A stretch of 64,000 nucleotides of DNA, taken from assembly GCA_037903355.1 (NCBI GenBank), contig JBAJFE010000045.1, positions 730,683-794,682 of the forward strand, written 5' to 3'. Position numbers and translations under genes: made by a program. This document shows positions 11,405 through 23,400 of the stretch, in pieces (positions within the stretch are counted from its first letter, which is position 1; each line of letters begins with the position of its first letter). The notes under the pieces are model-generated. The model searched no databases. It had not been told where the DNA came from and worked only from the letters and a program-made list of their open reading frames with translations. This DNA is from Trichuris trichiura. Lineage: Eukaryota > Nematoda > Enoplea > Trichinellida > Trichuridae.

Positions 11405-13226
11405 ATGCTCAGCGAAAAGGATGAAAAGAAGCCGCTTTGCTCGGAAGCTACCTCGGACCATTGCCAACTGGCGGCCAATGGCGAGGATGTCAAACTGGTT
11501 CCCATCATCCCGTAAGCATACGTTGCAACTCCCCGTTTTATTTGTTGCATTGCACATTGGAAATCCTGCAGCGAAGATATCCCGGAAGAGTCCATTTTGC
11601 AAGCGAGCAGTTCGGACTTGCTAGTCAGCGACGCATTGCTGGAAAAAGACCGAGTTATCGAATCCTTGCAACTGCAACTACTTAATGCCCGCCAGGTTTG
11701 TGTTAAGTAAAATAAACGGGTTGTATCCGTAAACAAGCATGAAAAGCTATGCACCCATTACGAAATGTTGCCTGTTTAAAGTTACGCAAACTTCTGTTGC
11801 TGACAGGAGTTGTCCGCGTACTACGAAAAGTGCGCCAAGTTAAAAAAGATGCAAGACTCAGTGGACGGAGAAATACACGAACTGACGGCTAGTCTATTTC
11901 AAGTATTGTAGTCACGTTTTACTGCTTGAAAAACCTGCATCATTTAAGGAAGCATACAGAATTGCTAAGGAAGCGCATGACAAACGCGTCTACGCCGAAA
12001 GGTTACTCCACGAAGCTAATGGAAAAGTCTATTTGTTGTCATTCTCTTTTTAACAAATAATATACACTTTTTCGACTCGTTAGGTGGACATGCTGCAGGC
12101 TGAAGTAAAAGCCTTGAAGGTGCTTCAATTCTCTTCAACCAATTCCTTCAAAAGCGTGCGTAGCTATTCACCGGTCAAGTTGTTCAGGAAGTTGTCCCTT
12201 TCGGAAGGTTGGCTGACCAGACGAAGCGTTGCAATTTAATCTAAGCTTTATCAACCGTTTGCAGGCAAACGTAGCAGCAGTTTTTCCTTTCTAAGTCATC
12301 GCCGAAATCTTAGCGATGGTACGACGAATAAAGCAACCGGTTATGAGGACGATTCTTTGTCATTCGCTGACTGCATCGAGGTACAATTGTCGTTCATGAA
12401 GGAAAGAAAGCTTCCAACATATTCCAAGGTCTTTTTTTTTGTTAGATTGATCCTATATGCCATTGTGAATTTGCGTCATGGCGAGAAACCTACGACATTA
12501 CCAATACTGAACACCCATTTTTGAAGCGTATCTTTGTTGAAGACGTGCAGCCATGTTTGACCTTTAGCAACGTTGAAGTAAGTATCCTTTTTTGTTATTA
12601 CGTGTGTTGTTTATTTTAGCCAAAATTTTCATTGTTTGTCAGTTGGCGTCCAAGGTTCGTCAATCGATTTTGAGCAACACCATTTTGTTGGAAAAGTTGT
12701 GCTGCGACCGACCGCAGACCAAGTAAGTTGATTTTCTAACGGTCCGTCTTAGCGCACGCGGTTCAAAGACGTTCTCCTCTTTTGGGCTTAAAGCGAAGGC
12801 AGATTTCGGAAGATCAATAGGCGCAGTCGCATGCTATTAATTCAATCGTCCACTTGAAAACAATGGGATAAATCGATTTTGTTTTTCGCACACACTGTCT
12901 GTTTAGCATATATTTGGACCAGACCGAGCTGATCCATTCGCTTAAAATTTATTAAGGGATATTCCAAGTAGCCAATCGGCTTCCACTTTGCTGCAGAGCG
13001 GTAAAGCAGCCGAAGGGGAGTTGTATATTAATCGCCGATGGGTGTTGCAACTTCAGACGACGCTAAGGCGAAAATATTCAAATATCCATTTGAGCGAAAG
13101 TTTTTGTTTTGCTGCCGCGAACTTTATGGCCGGCGTTTGCTGCGCGACATTTGCCGTTGCCGACGCTTGCAGCAGCATCTCTGTCAGTTGGCTTTGAAAG
13201 AATTAGAAGAACTATTGATCAAGTGA
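11405..13226 (+). CDS. RAB3IP: Rabin8/Sec2-like Rab guanine nucleotide exchange factor
   Basis: Rabin8 (RAB3IP), GRAB and yeast Sec2 exchange GDP for GTP on Rab8/Sec4 through a long parallel coiled coil and so drive exocytosis and ciliary membrane transport. Nine exons: 11405-11511, 11572-11695, 11807-11902, 11949-12026, 12084-12207, 12265-12380, 12446-12577, 12643-12722 and about 12997-13226. Exons 2-5 form the Sec2 coiled coil, with the hallmark HELTASLFQEAYRIAKEAH. Exons 7-8 match the conserved Rabin8 C-terminal block (FLKRIFVEDVQPCLTFSN). The last exon resembles the Cys-rich Rabin8 end (CILIADGCCNF, then KYPFERKF) only if one extra T at 13064 is ignored; as written, TAA at 13064-13066 ends the frame. 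About 310 residues with the stop, 361 if read through; human has about 476. The symbol names the family, not proven orthology. Confidence 0.85.
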
Positions 13227-14230
13227 CAGATTGAGTTCTGATGATTTGCAGTTACGCAGTGAAAGCATTTTTGGCATCTCATTGAAGCATTGTTGGCAGG
13301 CCGAATTGCTTCAATTCGCTTCGTTCTTGTTGTCCATCCTCCATTACGCATTTACTTAAACGCCATGTTCAATCTGCTGCTGATCGAAATGGCCTTCTTT
13401 GAGGGGCTGTTTGTTTGTCAAAGTATTCTTCGATCGCTTGACAATCTGCTCGATGATTCGCGGTCATTTGAGAAACCATCGTTAGAGCAATTGATACCCT
13501 TTAAATTCCAGCCATTCTGTCATCGTAGCCATTAGCCGCAATGTAAATAACTTCTTATTTTGCTAGACCATCAATAGCTTATGCCCGCGTTTTTCGGCTT
13601 TAAAAGTTGATCACCAGACGCGGCTAGAAAACAAGCCCGCCTATAGGTTGCAATTGCTTTAGTTGACTTGAAAATCTTTAGTCTACCGGCATTTCCTTTC
13701 TTTGTTGCCTCCCCGAATAATGCCACCGTTCGGCAAAATGACAAATGCTCTGTTTTCATTGGTACGAACGCCTCGAATTCGTTGATTTTATTTTTTAAAG
13801 AAACAACTTTTCCATAGCCGTTCAATGGGCGCTGGTTGTTTTAACAGTCTGAAAGCTGCGCTCGCGTTGTGGCGCCATAAAGCGGCTGTTGTTTTGTTCC
13901 CGGTTGGCAGCAGTTGCTGAAAGCAGTAGAAACTGTTTTCAGTAGACAGTGTTGACACGACGTAATGTTTACGATTGCTTTAAAGGTTAAAAAACTTGCG
14001 AACTGACGCACGCGCGCACGTTTCTCATTTTATGTAAACAGTATAGAAACTAAAGATGTTACACTGATGATGAAGTCCAACGCAGATTGAGACATTTCCT
14101 TGTTAGATTCAGTCAGCATGTTAATTACAGGCTTTGCTTTGATTCTGGACGTTGGGTTCTTCCTGGCTGGCGGTTTATTTTGTTTTGTTCTATGCGTTAG
14201 GCTTATTTCCATGATTGGTAGTAAGTGTAG
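13227..14230. other. Unassigned sequence downstream of Rabin8-like gene
   Basis: A plus-strand frame at 13290-13535 (81 codons, containing LRSLDNLLDD) is moderately coding-like but matches nothing I know. It could be a further 3' exon or untranslated sequence of the preceding gene. The remainder to 14230 shows no feature. Confidence 0.3.
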
Positions 14231-14234
14231 GTGA

Positions 14235-14470
14235 TTTTCATGTTAAACTGTTTCTTTTACGGAATGTATGTCCCGTTTAAAAATTTTTATTTCTCCTGAG
14301 CTTTCGGGTCACTCGTGACCCGTCTTCAGCGGTATAATATAATAATAATTATTTCTAATTTGAGACCGCCGAAGTCGGGTTACGAGTGGCCCGAAAGCTC
14401 AGGAGAAATAAAAAGTTTTTAAACGGGACATACATTCCGTATAAGAAACAGTTTAACATGAAAATCCGCA
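14235..14470. repeat. Inverted pair of PLE terminal repeats
   Basis: Two copies of about 100 bases face each other around an AT-rich spacer at about 14333-14362. Each contains, from outside in, GTTTAAACTGTTTC-type sequence, a TACGGAATGTATGTCCCGTTTAAA block, a CTTTCGGGTC hairpin and the CTGAAGA-type core (degenerate CCGAAGT in the right copy). The same blocks occur in the terminal repeat of the PLE at 5.6 kb. No RT sequence lies between or beside them. Confidence 0.8.
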
Positions 14471-15906
14471 GTCCCGTACCAAGAAGTTACATCTACAATA
14501 TAGGTGATTCTTCTTATCCGCGGATATTAACAGTCCCACTGCATACTATGCTATTACTTGTTCGGAAGTGCCCGAGGCAATGTCAGTTTCTTAAACAACC
14601 GTATGAAATTAAATTATTAACGCTTAGAAAAATTAAAGGGGGCATTCTTCATAAAACGCAGTATAACGATTAACCGTTTACAAGGGAAAGAAGTCAGCGA
14701 AATATAGGCATACATGATCAATTAATTTGAATGTTTTTCATAATGAGACGACATGTTTACTTGGGAATTCCTTTGCAGAACTTCAAAACTAACTTATTAT
14801 TGGTATGGGTACGGGTACTATACCTTCTTAGTTTTATCAATGGTCACTATTCTTTATAGGGGATAAAAATGTTATTCAAATAACAAACTAAAACAATTAC
14901 AGTACCATGCCTTAATAAAACTTGCGAAAACTATGTGCCTCTTCGTGTGGAAACGATTTGACAATGCCTACGTGACAAGTCGAGCTAAAGCGAATGACGC
15001 AGGCAGCGTGATATAGCGTTAGGCTCTTACTGGCTTTCCGCAGTGGGCGGAAAAAGAATGTCATCCAACTTAGCAATGTTCACGGCTGGCTGTTAGGAGC
15101 AGAAGATATCGATGCTTTTGGGTATCTCTGATAATTGGCATTTTTTTTGTCGGAGCTTCTTGAAAACACATTGTTATTGTCATTTGTCATTCTTTCTTTT
15201 AGGCCATAAATGAGATGTTGCAGTCCTTCACTGATCATTCGGCTGACTGCGTTGCTGCGTCCCGTATAAGTTTCCTAGACTACAGTTTTCTCCTTTAATA
15301 TTATCTATGCAACTCGAAGCAGTAAGGCTTACGTAGGTAACGAATAATTTGTTGGTTGTGCTTTAGTTTGTTTTCTTCGTCTTTCACTGTTTTTTTATAA
15401 GTTACAGGACTTCTTTAATCCCGCGGCGGTCATTAAAATCGTTCTCGTTTTTATTCGATAACTTTTTGGAATGGTTATTCTCGGTTTGCTGGTTTAATTT
15501 CTTAATTGCAGCAGCGTCGCTTTTTTTCCACATTATTAGTGGCCGCGTCAATTACTACTACAATTGAATCAAACGCTGGAGAGTTGTACGCAGCGTTGAC
15601 AAGCCGAGTGGTGCTCATGTTACAAAGCGTGTATTAAGTCGGGTGTTCTGTACAATACCTAAACCAAACCGGCAAAGCATTAAATTGAGTCTTTTTCACG
15701 TATGCCCCTACAAACCTACAGTGGCGGCACCTAGGGACAAAATAGGTTGTTTTATCAGTACTTTGCCAGGACTGAGGCTGGGGATAGTCGACAAGAATGT
15801 GAGTGACATTGGGTGCTCTGAACGTGCAGCCTTGCTAGCTATCGTATTCTGCCTTAGTCTAATGCTAAAGCAAAACCTTAAGGACAGCGCAGTCACGTTG
15901 CAACTA
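14471..15906. other. Intergenic, no gene seen
   Basis: Directly after the right arm a TCCCGTACCAAGAA block shared with the repeat at 55.2 kb shows that PLE-derived sequence extends to about 14500. Beyond that the sequence is AT-rich. A 102-codon plus frame at 15643-15951 runs into the mariner terminal repeat and is not supported. Confidence 0.45.
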
Positions 15907-17201
15907 TTGGGTTGTTTCATATGTTCGTTCCGCTTTTTTCAACTACTTTAACTTAATTTTTTCCATCGAAAATACAAACTCTTTAGTCAACAGTGTATTC
16001 CCCTTCACTATTTACGACCTTTTCTTAACGACTGGGCAGCTGTTCTATCCCGCGTCGGTAGAAATGTGGGCGTTTGGAGGAGAAGAAGACGGAGAGCCAT
16101 TTTTGGAGCTCTTCGTCATTATTGAAGGAAACACCGCGCTAATTGACAGCGAGCGAACAGAAAAGGTGATAGTCGGATGGAGCGAGGTCAGGGGAATAAC
16201 CCGGATGAGGAAGCACCTCCCATCCGAGTTCTTGGATGGCTGTTTTTGTGATTATTGCTGTGTGCGGTCGGGCATTGTCGTGCTGCAGCATGATGTCATG
16301 TTGCTTCTTTTGCCTTTTCTGCTGAAATGCGCTCGCCAAACGCCGTAATTGTTCCACATAAATTGTGGCGGTGATAGTCTGGTTCTTTGGAAGCAATTTG
16401 AAATGTATAACACCCTCACAATCCCGCCGGACGGACAGCATAGTCTTTCGTTCGTGCAATTTGGGCTTCGCTCGCGGGGTTGGATTCTTACCAGGACTCA
16501 GCCACTCCTTCCTTTGTTTCATGTTGACGAACAGACACCACTTCTCGTCACTTGTGATGATCTGGCTGAAGAATGGGCGACGTTGGGCCACGGCTTGACG
16601 GTATCGAGCGAGAAGAGAACCTGCGGCAGAAATGCGCCGAATTTTTACATCTCGACTCAGATGATGTGGCACCCATAATTCCATTTTCTGTACCTTTCCC
16701 ATAGATAGCAAATGTCGGCTCACAGTCACATGACTGCAACCAATCTTCTCAGCCAGTTTGCGTGTCGATTGTCGTGGATCTTCGTGCACTAGGGCGTTCA
16801 GTCTCTCTTCATCAAAATTGCTTGGCCTCCCTGACCTTGCTCTGTCACTCAGATTGAAATTTCCCTCCCTAAAGCGAGAGAACCACTTTCTAGCTGCTCG
16901 ATCGCTGATAGCCTCTTCCCCGTAGACCGCCTGGATCTTTTCAGCCGCTGCGACAGCACTTAATCCTCCGTTATACAGGAAAAGCAGCACGTGTTGGAGA
17001 TGCTCCTTTTTGTCGACCTGACACTCCATCTTTCCAGTTAAGCTGAAACTTCTCAAGAGCGCGATATTAAAATTTAACTGTACTAACTTGCGGATAACAT
17101 CGAGAGGTATTGAATGATATATACTGCTTGGCATGTGAGCAACCGCGTACAAAAAGAATTTACTTCTAAAGAAAACGGAACGAACTTATGAAACAACCCG
17201 A
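15907..17201 (-). mobile_element. Mariner transposon, full length but non-autonomous
   Basis: A 1295-bp element bounded by TA dinucleotides (15905-15906 and 17202-17203). Its terminal inverted repeats read TTGGGTTGTTTCATATGTTC at the left and the complement, ending GAAACAACCCGA, at the right, matching over about 27 bases. The minus strand carries one transposase gene. Size, TA duplication and repeats are those of mariner elements of the IS630/Tc1-mariner superfamily. The ends look intact, so the copy could still be mobilised by a transposase supplied elsewhere. It is flanked by intergenic DNA. Confidence 0.93.
15974..17029 (-). pseudogene. Mariner transposase, interrupted by stop codons
   Basis: The start is the ATG at 17029 (MECQVDKKEH), though the frame is open further upstream. 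Order: N-terminal helix-turn-helix pair (FLYNGGLSAVAAAEKI; then NALVHEDPRQSTRKLAEKIG), then catalytic residues in TSDEKW, QHDNARPH and YSPDLAPSDYHLF. The second and third aspartates are separated by 34 residues, the mariner DD34D signature. After DYHLFCSLAVN a TAG stops the frame at about 16139. The same frame continues with the expected mariner tail (RGVSFNNDEEL, FYRRGIEQLPSR) to a second in-frame stop where a Trp is usual. The protein would lack about 60 C-terminal residues. Confidence 0.92.
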
Positions 17202-17203
17202 TA

Positions 17204-18590
17204 GAAAACAGCATAATTCGCTTCGTAGATGTCGCCACTGCAGGTTTGCGGGGTCATGGTTGAAAAGACCATAAAATTCTTTGCTGCCTAAAATGCGATT
17301 AACACTTTGCCCAAATAATATTTGTCGTTGTATGTAATGCCTAGGCAAGGTGTAAAACATACTAAAATAAGGACATTTCATACATTGCTCTTGTAACAGT
17401 GTGGTCAAAGAGCTGAAACAATATAATATAAGTTTTGTGAGAATTATTTATTGCACGAATTGTCTGCTGTCGATATTTTTGGCGTGCTCTCAATCGCGAA
17501 TACGGAGCTGGGACGAGCTCTATGCCTCCGTAGTCGCATAACAAAAAGGAATCTCAGCCGGCTGTTATCAATTTCACAGATAGAGCTGTTGCTTAGAGCA
17601 AAAGTTTATCTCTTTGATTACGTTACTTTTCTTCGCAAAACAGAAGGCTTTGGGCGTGATAGCCTTTTCGGTTTTCCATTTGTTGCGCTAATTTAAATTA
17701 AACACAAAGTTAACGCTTTGCGGTTGTGTTGGATTTTGTTTTGCAATTTTTTGCCTTTAGGATATGCTCATTGTCGCAGGTGCCTCGCATGTGCAACTAC
17801 CGGATGAAAACTAGCAATTCAGACGACTGGTATTTGGTTTCTTCCTTTTGCAGGAATAGAGTAAGCAGAAGCTTTTGCGTCCTTTATTGTTTATTCCATT
17901 TGCTAGCGGCTGAGTAACGCATTTGTTTACCAAATTTTGAAGAAATCGGCTTACGCAGATGCTCATTATATCCTTTAGCCGCTTAGATGTTCTTTCCAAA
18001 GTAACAATACTGCTTTTGTAAACTTTTATTTTGCTGCAGTAGTCGTTAAATGACCTACGTTAAATGTCAACAGCTTTAAGATGCGTCTCTACTGCCTGTT
18101 TTCTTTGGTATGTCAAAGTGTTAGTATTAATTGTTGCTTTTTACTTTTTTTTTTGAAAGGTGATATTTTATTTTAACCTTAACTCGTCTATACTATTGAC
18201 TACTTTATAGATTGCTGCCGTTTGCGATCTCTTTACTTACTTACGCTACCTGAGCCAGGGTCTCTTGCGGCACGGAAGTGAGCGGAAACATAATGAACGG
18301 CCATCGTTGCTTGCCACTGTTTAGTCGCTTATTTCAGTATACGACTCTTACGTTGAAGTTGTGAAGCTCAGAAGAAACATTGCCTTGGCTCGCCTGGGTG
18401 TGAAGTGCGGATCGGAATGATTGTCAAATTATTTTGCCTATATAATTCTCTTTGAACTTTCTGGTTTTCTCCTAGCCCCATCCCGTTTTTTGTGCCAACG
18501 TATTATATTTCATATCGGTTTCGTCGTTGCTCTCGTTGTATCGTTTGACGCTTTGCGTTTAGTAGTTGCACTGCCGTTGTGTCGTACACG
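17204..18590. other. Intergenic, no gene seen
   Basis: AT-rich; the open frames of 60-80 codons have no coding character or recognisable motif. Confidence 0.5.
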
Positions 18591-18599
18591 CCTACACGC

Positions 18600-18968
18600 T
18601 GACGGTGGTGGCCATCGGACGAACAGACATTTGCTTCGTCAAAGTTGCGGTACCGTATGATTGACTTTACAAAGTGTGAACGCGGTGAGACATTACGCAT
18701 GGGCGCATTTGGAAATCTGACGTCCTTCCACAATTTTACTTGATACGTAAGTCGCAGCATCCGCATGCCGGTTTCAGTTTGGCGTTTTTCGTTTTCATTT
18801 GCATTAAATGCGTTTAAGCGAGCCGCCGAATCTTTTGCCTCGCTTTTGTACAGCAACAGTCGTTGGAGCCGTTTAATCGTGGACAGAATAAAAAAGAAAC
18901 GACTGGCAAGTGAGCAGCCACTTTTGGATGATGAACAAAGAACTGCACTGGCGGACAGCTATGCTTAA
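18600..18968 (+). CDS. Possible exons of an unrecognised plus-strand gene
   Basis: Two coding-like segments can be joined in frame: about 18603-18684, containing SSKLRYRMIDFTKCER before a GTGAGA donor, and 18778-18968 after a TTTCAG acceptor, containing FALNAFKRAAESFASLL and ending in a TAA. The antisense strand is also open for 117 codons (18856-18503), so the direction is uncertain. I do not recognise a product on either strand. Confidence 0.25.
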
Positions 18969-18979
18969 TGAACACCTAA

Positions 18980-19603
18980 TCAAATGGAGTAACGGTGCGC
19001 CGGTGCCGCCGAATCGCCGGATGGCACATTGTTCAATCGTCTTGTGCAGTAATAGCGCCTGCATGTTTCCCGGCGAAATTGGTTACATTTCTCCTTTCGA
19101 TGGAACTTGTAAATAACTGGCATAAAATAGGCGTTCGGTGCCAACAGCACCGCTGTAACTGGAACGGTAAGAACGAATGGACACCATATTATTGTCATCG
19201 TCAATGTGCAAGCGATTAGGCATACAAAGTGGAGGATTTGAAAGCATATATACGGCACAAAGTGCTTCAGCTTGGACGTGCAAAGGCCTTGCACAAAGCA
19301 AACTATAGTTATCAGACGGATTACGCTTATTGCCACCACGGTACAGTAGACGTAGCTGAGACTTTTCTTTATATCAGCAAAAGCGCCAAGCGAACTACAC
19401 GACGTATAAGCAAGCATTTTTTCTATGACGTGACAAGGTGAAGAGTAGAATAAAAGAAAGGATGTCGTCGTAAGAAGAGCAACGCTAACAAACACATCGT
19501 AGATAAGCATTGAAACGATAACTGATCTGGGCTGTAACATCTGGTTTGCCGATCTGAGACAGCGAACTTCCGGCGCCGAGCAGCAAGTCCATAGATGGAG
19601 CAT
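18980..19603 (-). CDS. Four-pass membrane protein, LAPTM/tetraspan-like topology
   Basis: A single-exon 207-residue frame from the ATG at 19603. Hydrophobic segments lie at about residues 27-53, 83-105, 116-140 and 141-164. A short Cys-containing N terminus (LWTCCS) precedes them, and a basic Cys-rich tail (KFHRKEKCNQFRRETCRRYYC) follows. This topology and size are typical of small four-pass proteins that are abundant in nematode genomes, such as LAPTM-like lysosomal proteins, but no family-defining motif is present, so no function is assigned. Other ATGs exist downstream at residues 22 and 32. A spliced upstream exon cannot be excluded. Confidence 0.6.
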   Translation of the reverse strand: MLHLWTCCSAPEVRCLRSANQMLQPRSVIVSMLIYDVFVSVALLTTTSFLLFYSSPCHVIEKMLAYTSCSSLGAFADIKKSLSYVYCTVVAISVIRLITIVCFVQGLCTSKLKHFVPYICFQILHFVCLIACTLTMTIIWCPFVLTVPVTAVLLAPNAYFMPVIYKFHRKEKCNQFRRETCRRYYCTRRLNNVPSGDSAAPAHRYSI

Positions 19604-20203
19604 TGAGGTTGTTTTGACGTGACAAAGAAGGTCTGATCAAAGTTCACAGCCGGCAACTTTTAGCATTGGAAAATTGTTCAAACCAACTTAAATAACTATC
19701 AATGTCTGCTGCGGCCGTACGCCCACCGACCGTCTCGCTGGTTTGTCACCTTATTGCATCAGTCACGTTTGTCGACGACGACATCGGAGGCGACGGGGAC
19801 GCATGCAAAAGTTTCGTCGTCAGCGACTCTTCCCGTTGGAATTGTTCAAATGAGCTCGGAGTGTTCGAATCCGGTGGTAGAATAAATCAAGCGGAATTTT
19901 GTGCAAAGACGCCAGTCAACGCCAACTAAATTGACCCTTTGTAAAAAGCAACACTTCAATGTGCCGAAGAAGCCAAACAACGTCGTAAGCAATCTCCGTA
20001 AGTAATCAAACCGGCCGAATCAATCTGAAACGACCGCCGAAAGATGTCACCAGAGAATGGATAATAGTTCACTTTTATTGCTATAGCAAATTCTCGCAAG
20101 AACAACATACAGCATCATCCTTAGCACTACCGAAGCCAAACTGTTCTTTTATTGTTGTCACTGCCGGTGAATGCTTCTACGACGAACGCACAAAACAGAT
20201 CAT
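19604..20203. other. Intergenic; small unsupported frames
   Basis: A 75-codon ATG frame at 19702-19929 lies head-to-head with the four-pass protein gene. It shows acidic repeats (VDDDIGGDGD) but no domain and no splice context, so I do not call it a gene. Confidence 0.35.
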
Positions 20204-20480
20204 TTACAGATGTTTGTACGTCTCGAAATTTTCGCGCAAATAGTCAAAGTACCAACGATTTCTTTCCACCCATTTTGCCTTCATCGGAATATAATACCAT
20301 GCCTTGTAATCTGCACGTTCGAACATCAGATGCTTAACGCGTTTTTCCTCATTTCTGCAACAAAGCATTACACCGAATTGACACCCAGGCACGTTTTTGT
20401 TTACACGAGCCCAACAAGTATGTTAATGCCGCTCCAAAAAAAATCGGAACAGCGAAATAAAGTGATCAAAGCTTAGCAAT
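20204..20480 (-). CDS. Small unrecognised protein, C-terminal exons
   Basis: The last exon, 20354-20204, follows a TTGCAG acceptor. It encodes a compact, aromatic, basic stretch (ERADYKAWYYIPMKAKWVER, then NRWYFDYLREN) ending in TAA. A 52-base GT-AG intron joins it in frame to an upstream exon ending at 20407 with a hydrophobic segment (DFFGAALTYLLGS). The upstream exon has a stop in frame before any ATG, so at least one more exon must lie beyond about 20480. A hydrophobic segment plus an aromatic basic tail resembles small mitochondrial inner-membrane subunits, but I cannot name one. Confidence 0.4.
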
Positions 20481-23400
20481 TATGCTAATTACGTGAGAAC
20501 AAATAATACTAAGCCTAAATTATACTCGATTGAATGGGAAATACGATTGAACAAAAACAAGCGCCCAATTTCGTCCTTACTTGGACGGATAAGTAAACAA
20601 AACTTGAGAAATCGTCCTAAGCACGCGAAATTCAGCTCTTAGCAAATTCTTAAAGATTACATGGATTTACTCAACTCGCAAAATCCGCGTTTGAATTAGC
20701 GAAATTCGTTTACTACAAAACCAAAAGAAAAGCTTTAGGCCAACTTGGCCATTTCAATTTGCTAGTCGGATCGTTCGAGCTTTGAGGTGCACGCCTACAA
20801 GCTCATTTGCATATCAAGTAGAAACCACAACAAAAGAACCGACATCTTCCCTATTACGTACTTAATTATTTCGTCGATTGATATGTTTTGAAATGTCAGC
20901 CTGACGATAGGCAACTAACTTCGTAACGGACGCCTGCAATGTTTAATGCTGACAAAACGGCTTCTCAAACCGAAAAATAAATGAACGTAAGCTGTTCATA
21001 CGGAAAATAAAGCAGGTCGCCAAATTACCATATTGTAATGGAATTGCAAAATTGTACAATCGTTTCGTTCGAGCTAAGCGGTAAAAACGCTTGTTTAGGT
21101 GGCAGAAATCGCGCTTCCATTCCGACGTTACTTAAAAAAGCTCATGTTCAATCGAAACTGGAGATAGATATTCGAAAAAAAATCGATTGCCTAACATGTA
21201 CTTTACCGAGAAAGCAAAAAAGTGGAACACGGCAATTCATTACGAACGTCTCCAGCGAGCGGGAACAATTTTCGCAGGGCTCAAATCTCTCCTAAGACCA
21301 AAACCGAAAAACGTCGGAGCTCTAAGGTAGCACTTCTTGCATTCGCTAGCGTGCGCGCAGCTTATTTGAAAAATGTTCTAAAACAAGTTGTCCGCCAAAA
21401 CAACAATAAATTGAAAATAGAAGAAAAAGTTGACAAAAGTTCAGCGATGCTCTCGTATTTAAATTAACCGCGAAATCATGAGCTAAACAAAAGAGATAAA
21501 ACCAACTTATCACTCTTCTTTCTTAGATTTCCGAGAAAGGACAATTTGCTCCCCTCAAATCATGTACAGGAAGAGTGGGTACGTAACCTATATAGAAATT
21601 ATAACAGAATTTTCTGGCTAACAACTTTTGTGCGTTAGCTATGCCATTATGAACATTTTACCATTCGATCCTCTGCTGTAATAGCACATTCATTCAATTT
21701 TCGAAAACAGACTCGCAAATCAATCTATTTTGAAAGTATTGCACAATTTTCAAAATAGATACTACTGATCTATCAGCAGAATAATAAACTGCTTATCGCA
21801 GCGCCAATTAGTAGCCAAAAAAGGCCATTGCCTTCAAAAGCAATCTCTGCAGTGAAATATTTTTTAAAAAATGGAAGAGCCTTTACGAAAACGTAGCGGG
21901 GTGACAAAGCAATAGAGATGTATTTATATCATGCAAAGCTGATTCGAAAACGGCAAAATGTCTGCTCTCTCTGCAAACTATTAAAAATATATGGGTCAGG
22001 TTTAAAAAATTAAACTAAAAATAATGAAAACACTAAAAACAAAAGATATCCGAATATATCAAACTCTGGTGCTAAGAAAACAGGCTACTTACGCGTGAAG
22101 ATGAATACAAAAGCTACATTAATGCAGAAATTCGACTACAGCTCGCGAAAGCAGGTTTAGCTGTACAATAGGCGGATTAATATTAAGAACTCTTCTGCAA
22201 GGATCAATTAAATCAGACTTATGTTCTACTTTCAGCAAATAGTAGTTATTGTCAAATAATATTAATAAAATAAGCAAAATATTGGACTTTACTAAAAGCT
22301 GTGTCGAACAAGTCTTTTAAGAGTACTTTTTTCAGCCTGCACTGTTGCGCCGTTGGTAATTACAAACTCAGACGAGAAATCGATCGTCCGAAGATGCCTA
22401 AATCCCTTAGCGATTAACTCTACGAGATCAATACGAAGTTGGTCAAACAAAATATCGGAAACTAACTATTAATAACTGCAAATCAAAGCTTACCAGCGCC
22501 TCAACACAACATTTTAAAGAGATAGCGCCAGTTTCATTCAATTTCTAGATTTCACTACTTTTAACTGTCACATCGCATAGCGACCAATAGTTAGTGCTTA
22601 AGTTACTACGAAAGTTATAAAACAAAATTTTAAAAACCAGCTACCTTACAACAGGCTGATGTATCTGACCATAATGAAATGGTCAACTTCGTTGAACAGC
22701 GAGCGAAATAGGCGTACGCTTTCGGCGGTAAGGAAAAAGCGTATTCGCAAAATCATAGTAGGAAGTCATTTGCCGAATAAGCATTGAAATGGAAAATATC
22801 ACCGCTATGCAAACAATTCAAAAGTAAAAATGTTATTTCCCTTTAAGCAAAGAAATTTGAATAAAATATTGAATCATTCAATCCTTTGCCAAAGGTGAAA
22901 CAACATTAGTTGCGAACGTCCTCAATTAATTAATACTACGCTTACGATAAACTCATCCAAATGAGCGCATTTATGAACACAACTCGTTTAGAAGGACGCA
23001 ATGCAATTACGTTCGTGTAAAGAAGTGAATTTTCACAGGCTATACCGCCGGTCGTTTGAGTTTTCAATTACAGAAGAAAGTGGCGGATAAATTAACTCAT
23101 CCATTTAGAGGAATATTTTATTGGATGTATACTCGATTCTACGCATACTTCATTTCAACGTTCAGTTGGAAGTTCATTTTAAAAAATATAAAAGATTTTT
23201 TTGGAAGTTAGTAACGTGCCGTTTGCTTTAACACACTATCCTCTTGGAGTAAAGTTGATAAGAGAACACTTTTCGCACGCTGACACTGGTAAAAGGACCG
23301 TTCTGAAAGATTCAAGAATTTTCGCACACCATGGCCGGGAACACTATGCCAACGTGAAAAAGATACTATTGGCATTAGGAGACAATGTGGCGTGAAAATT

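Noticed and set aside
10986..11624. 212-codon plus-strand frame upstream of and overlapping Rabin8-like exons 1-2
   Set aside because: Other frames are equally open because of high GC content; it crosses real exons in the wrong phase and shows no domain.
15643..15951. 102-codon frame running into the mariner left end
   Set aside because: Its end lies in the transposon inverted repeat; no domain.
16064..16678. Plus-strand frames over the mariner element
   Set aside because: Antisense shadows of the transposase gene.
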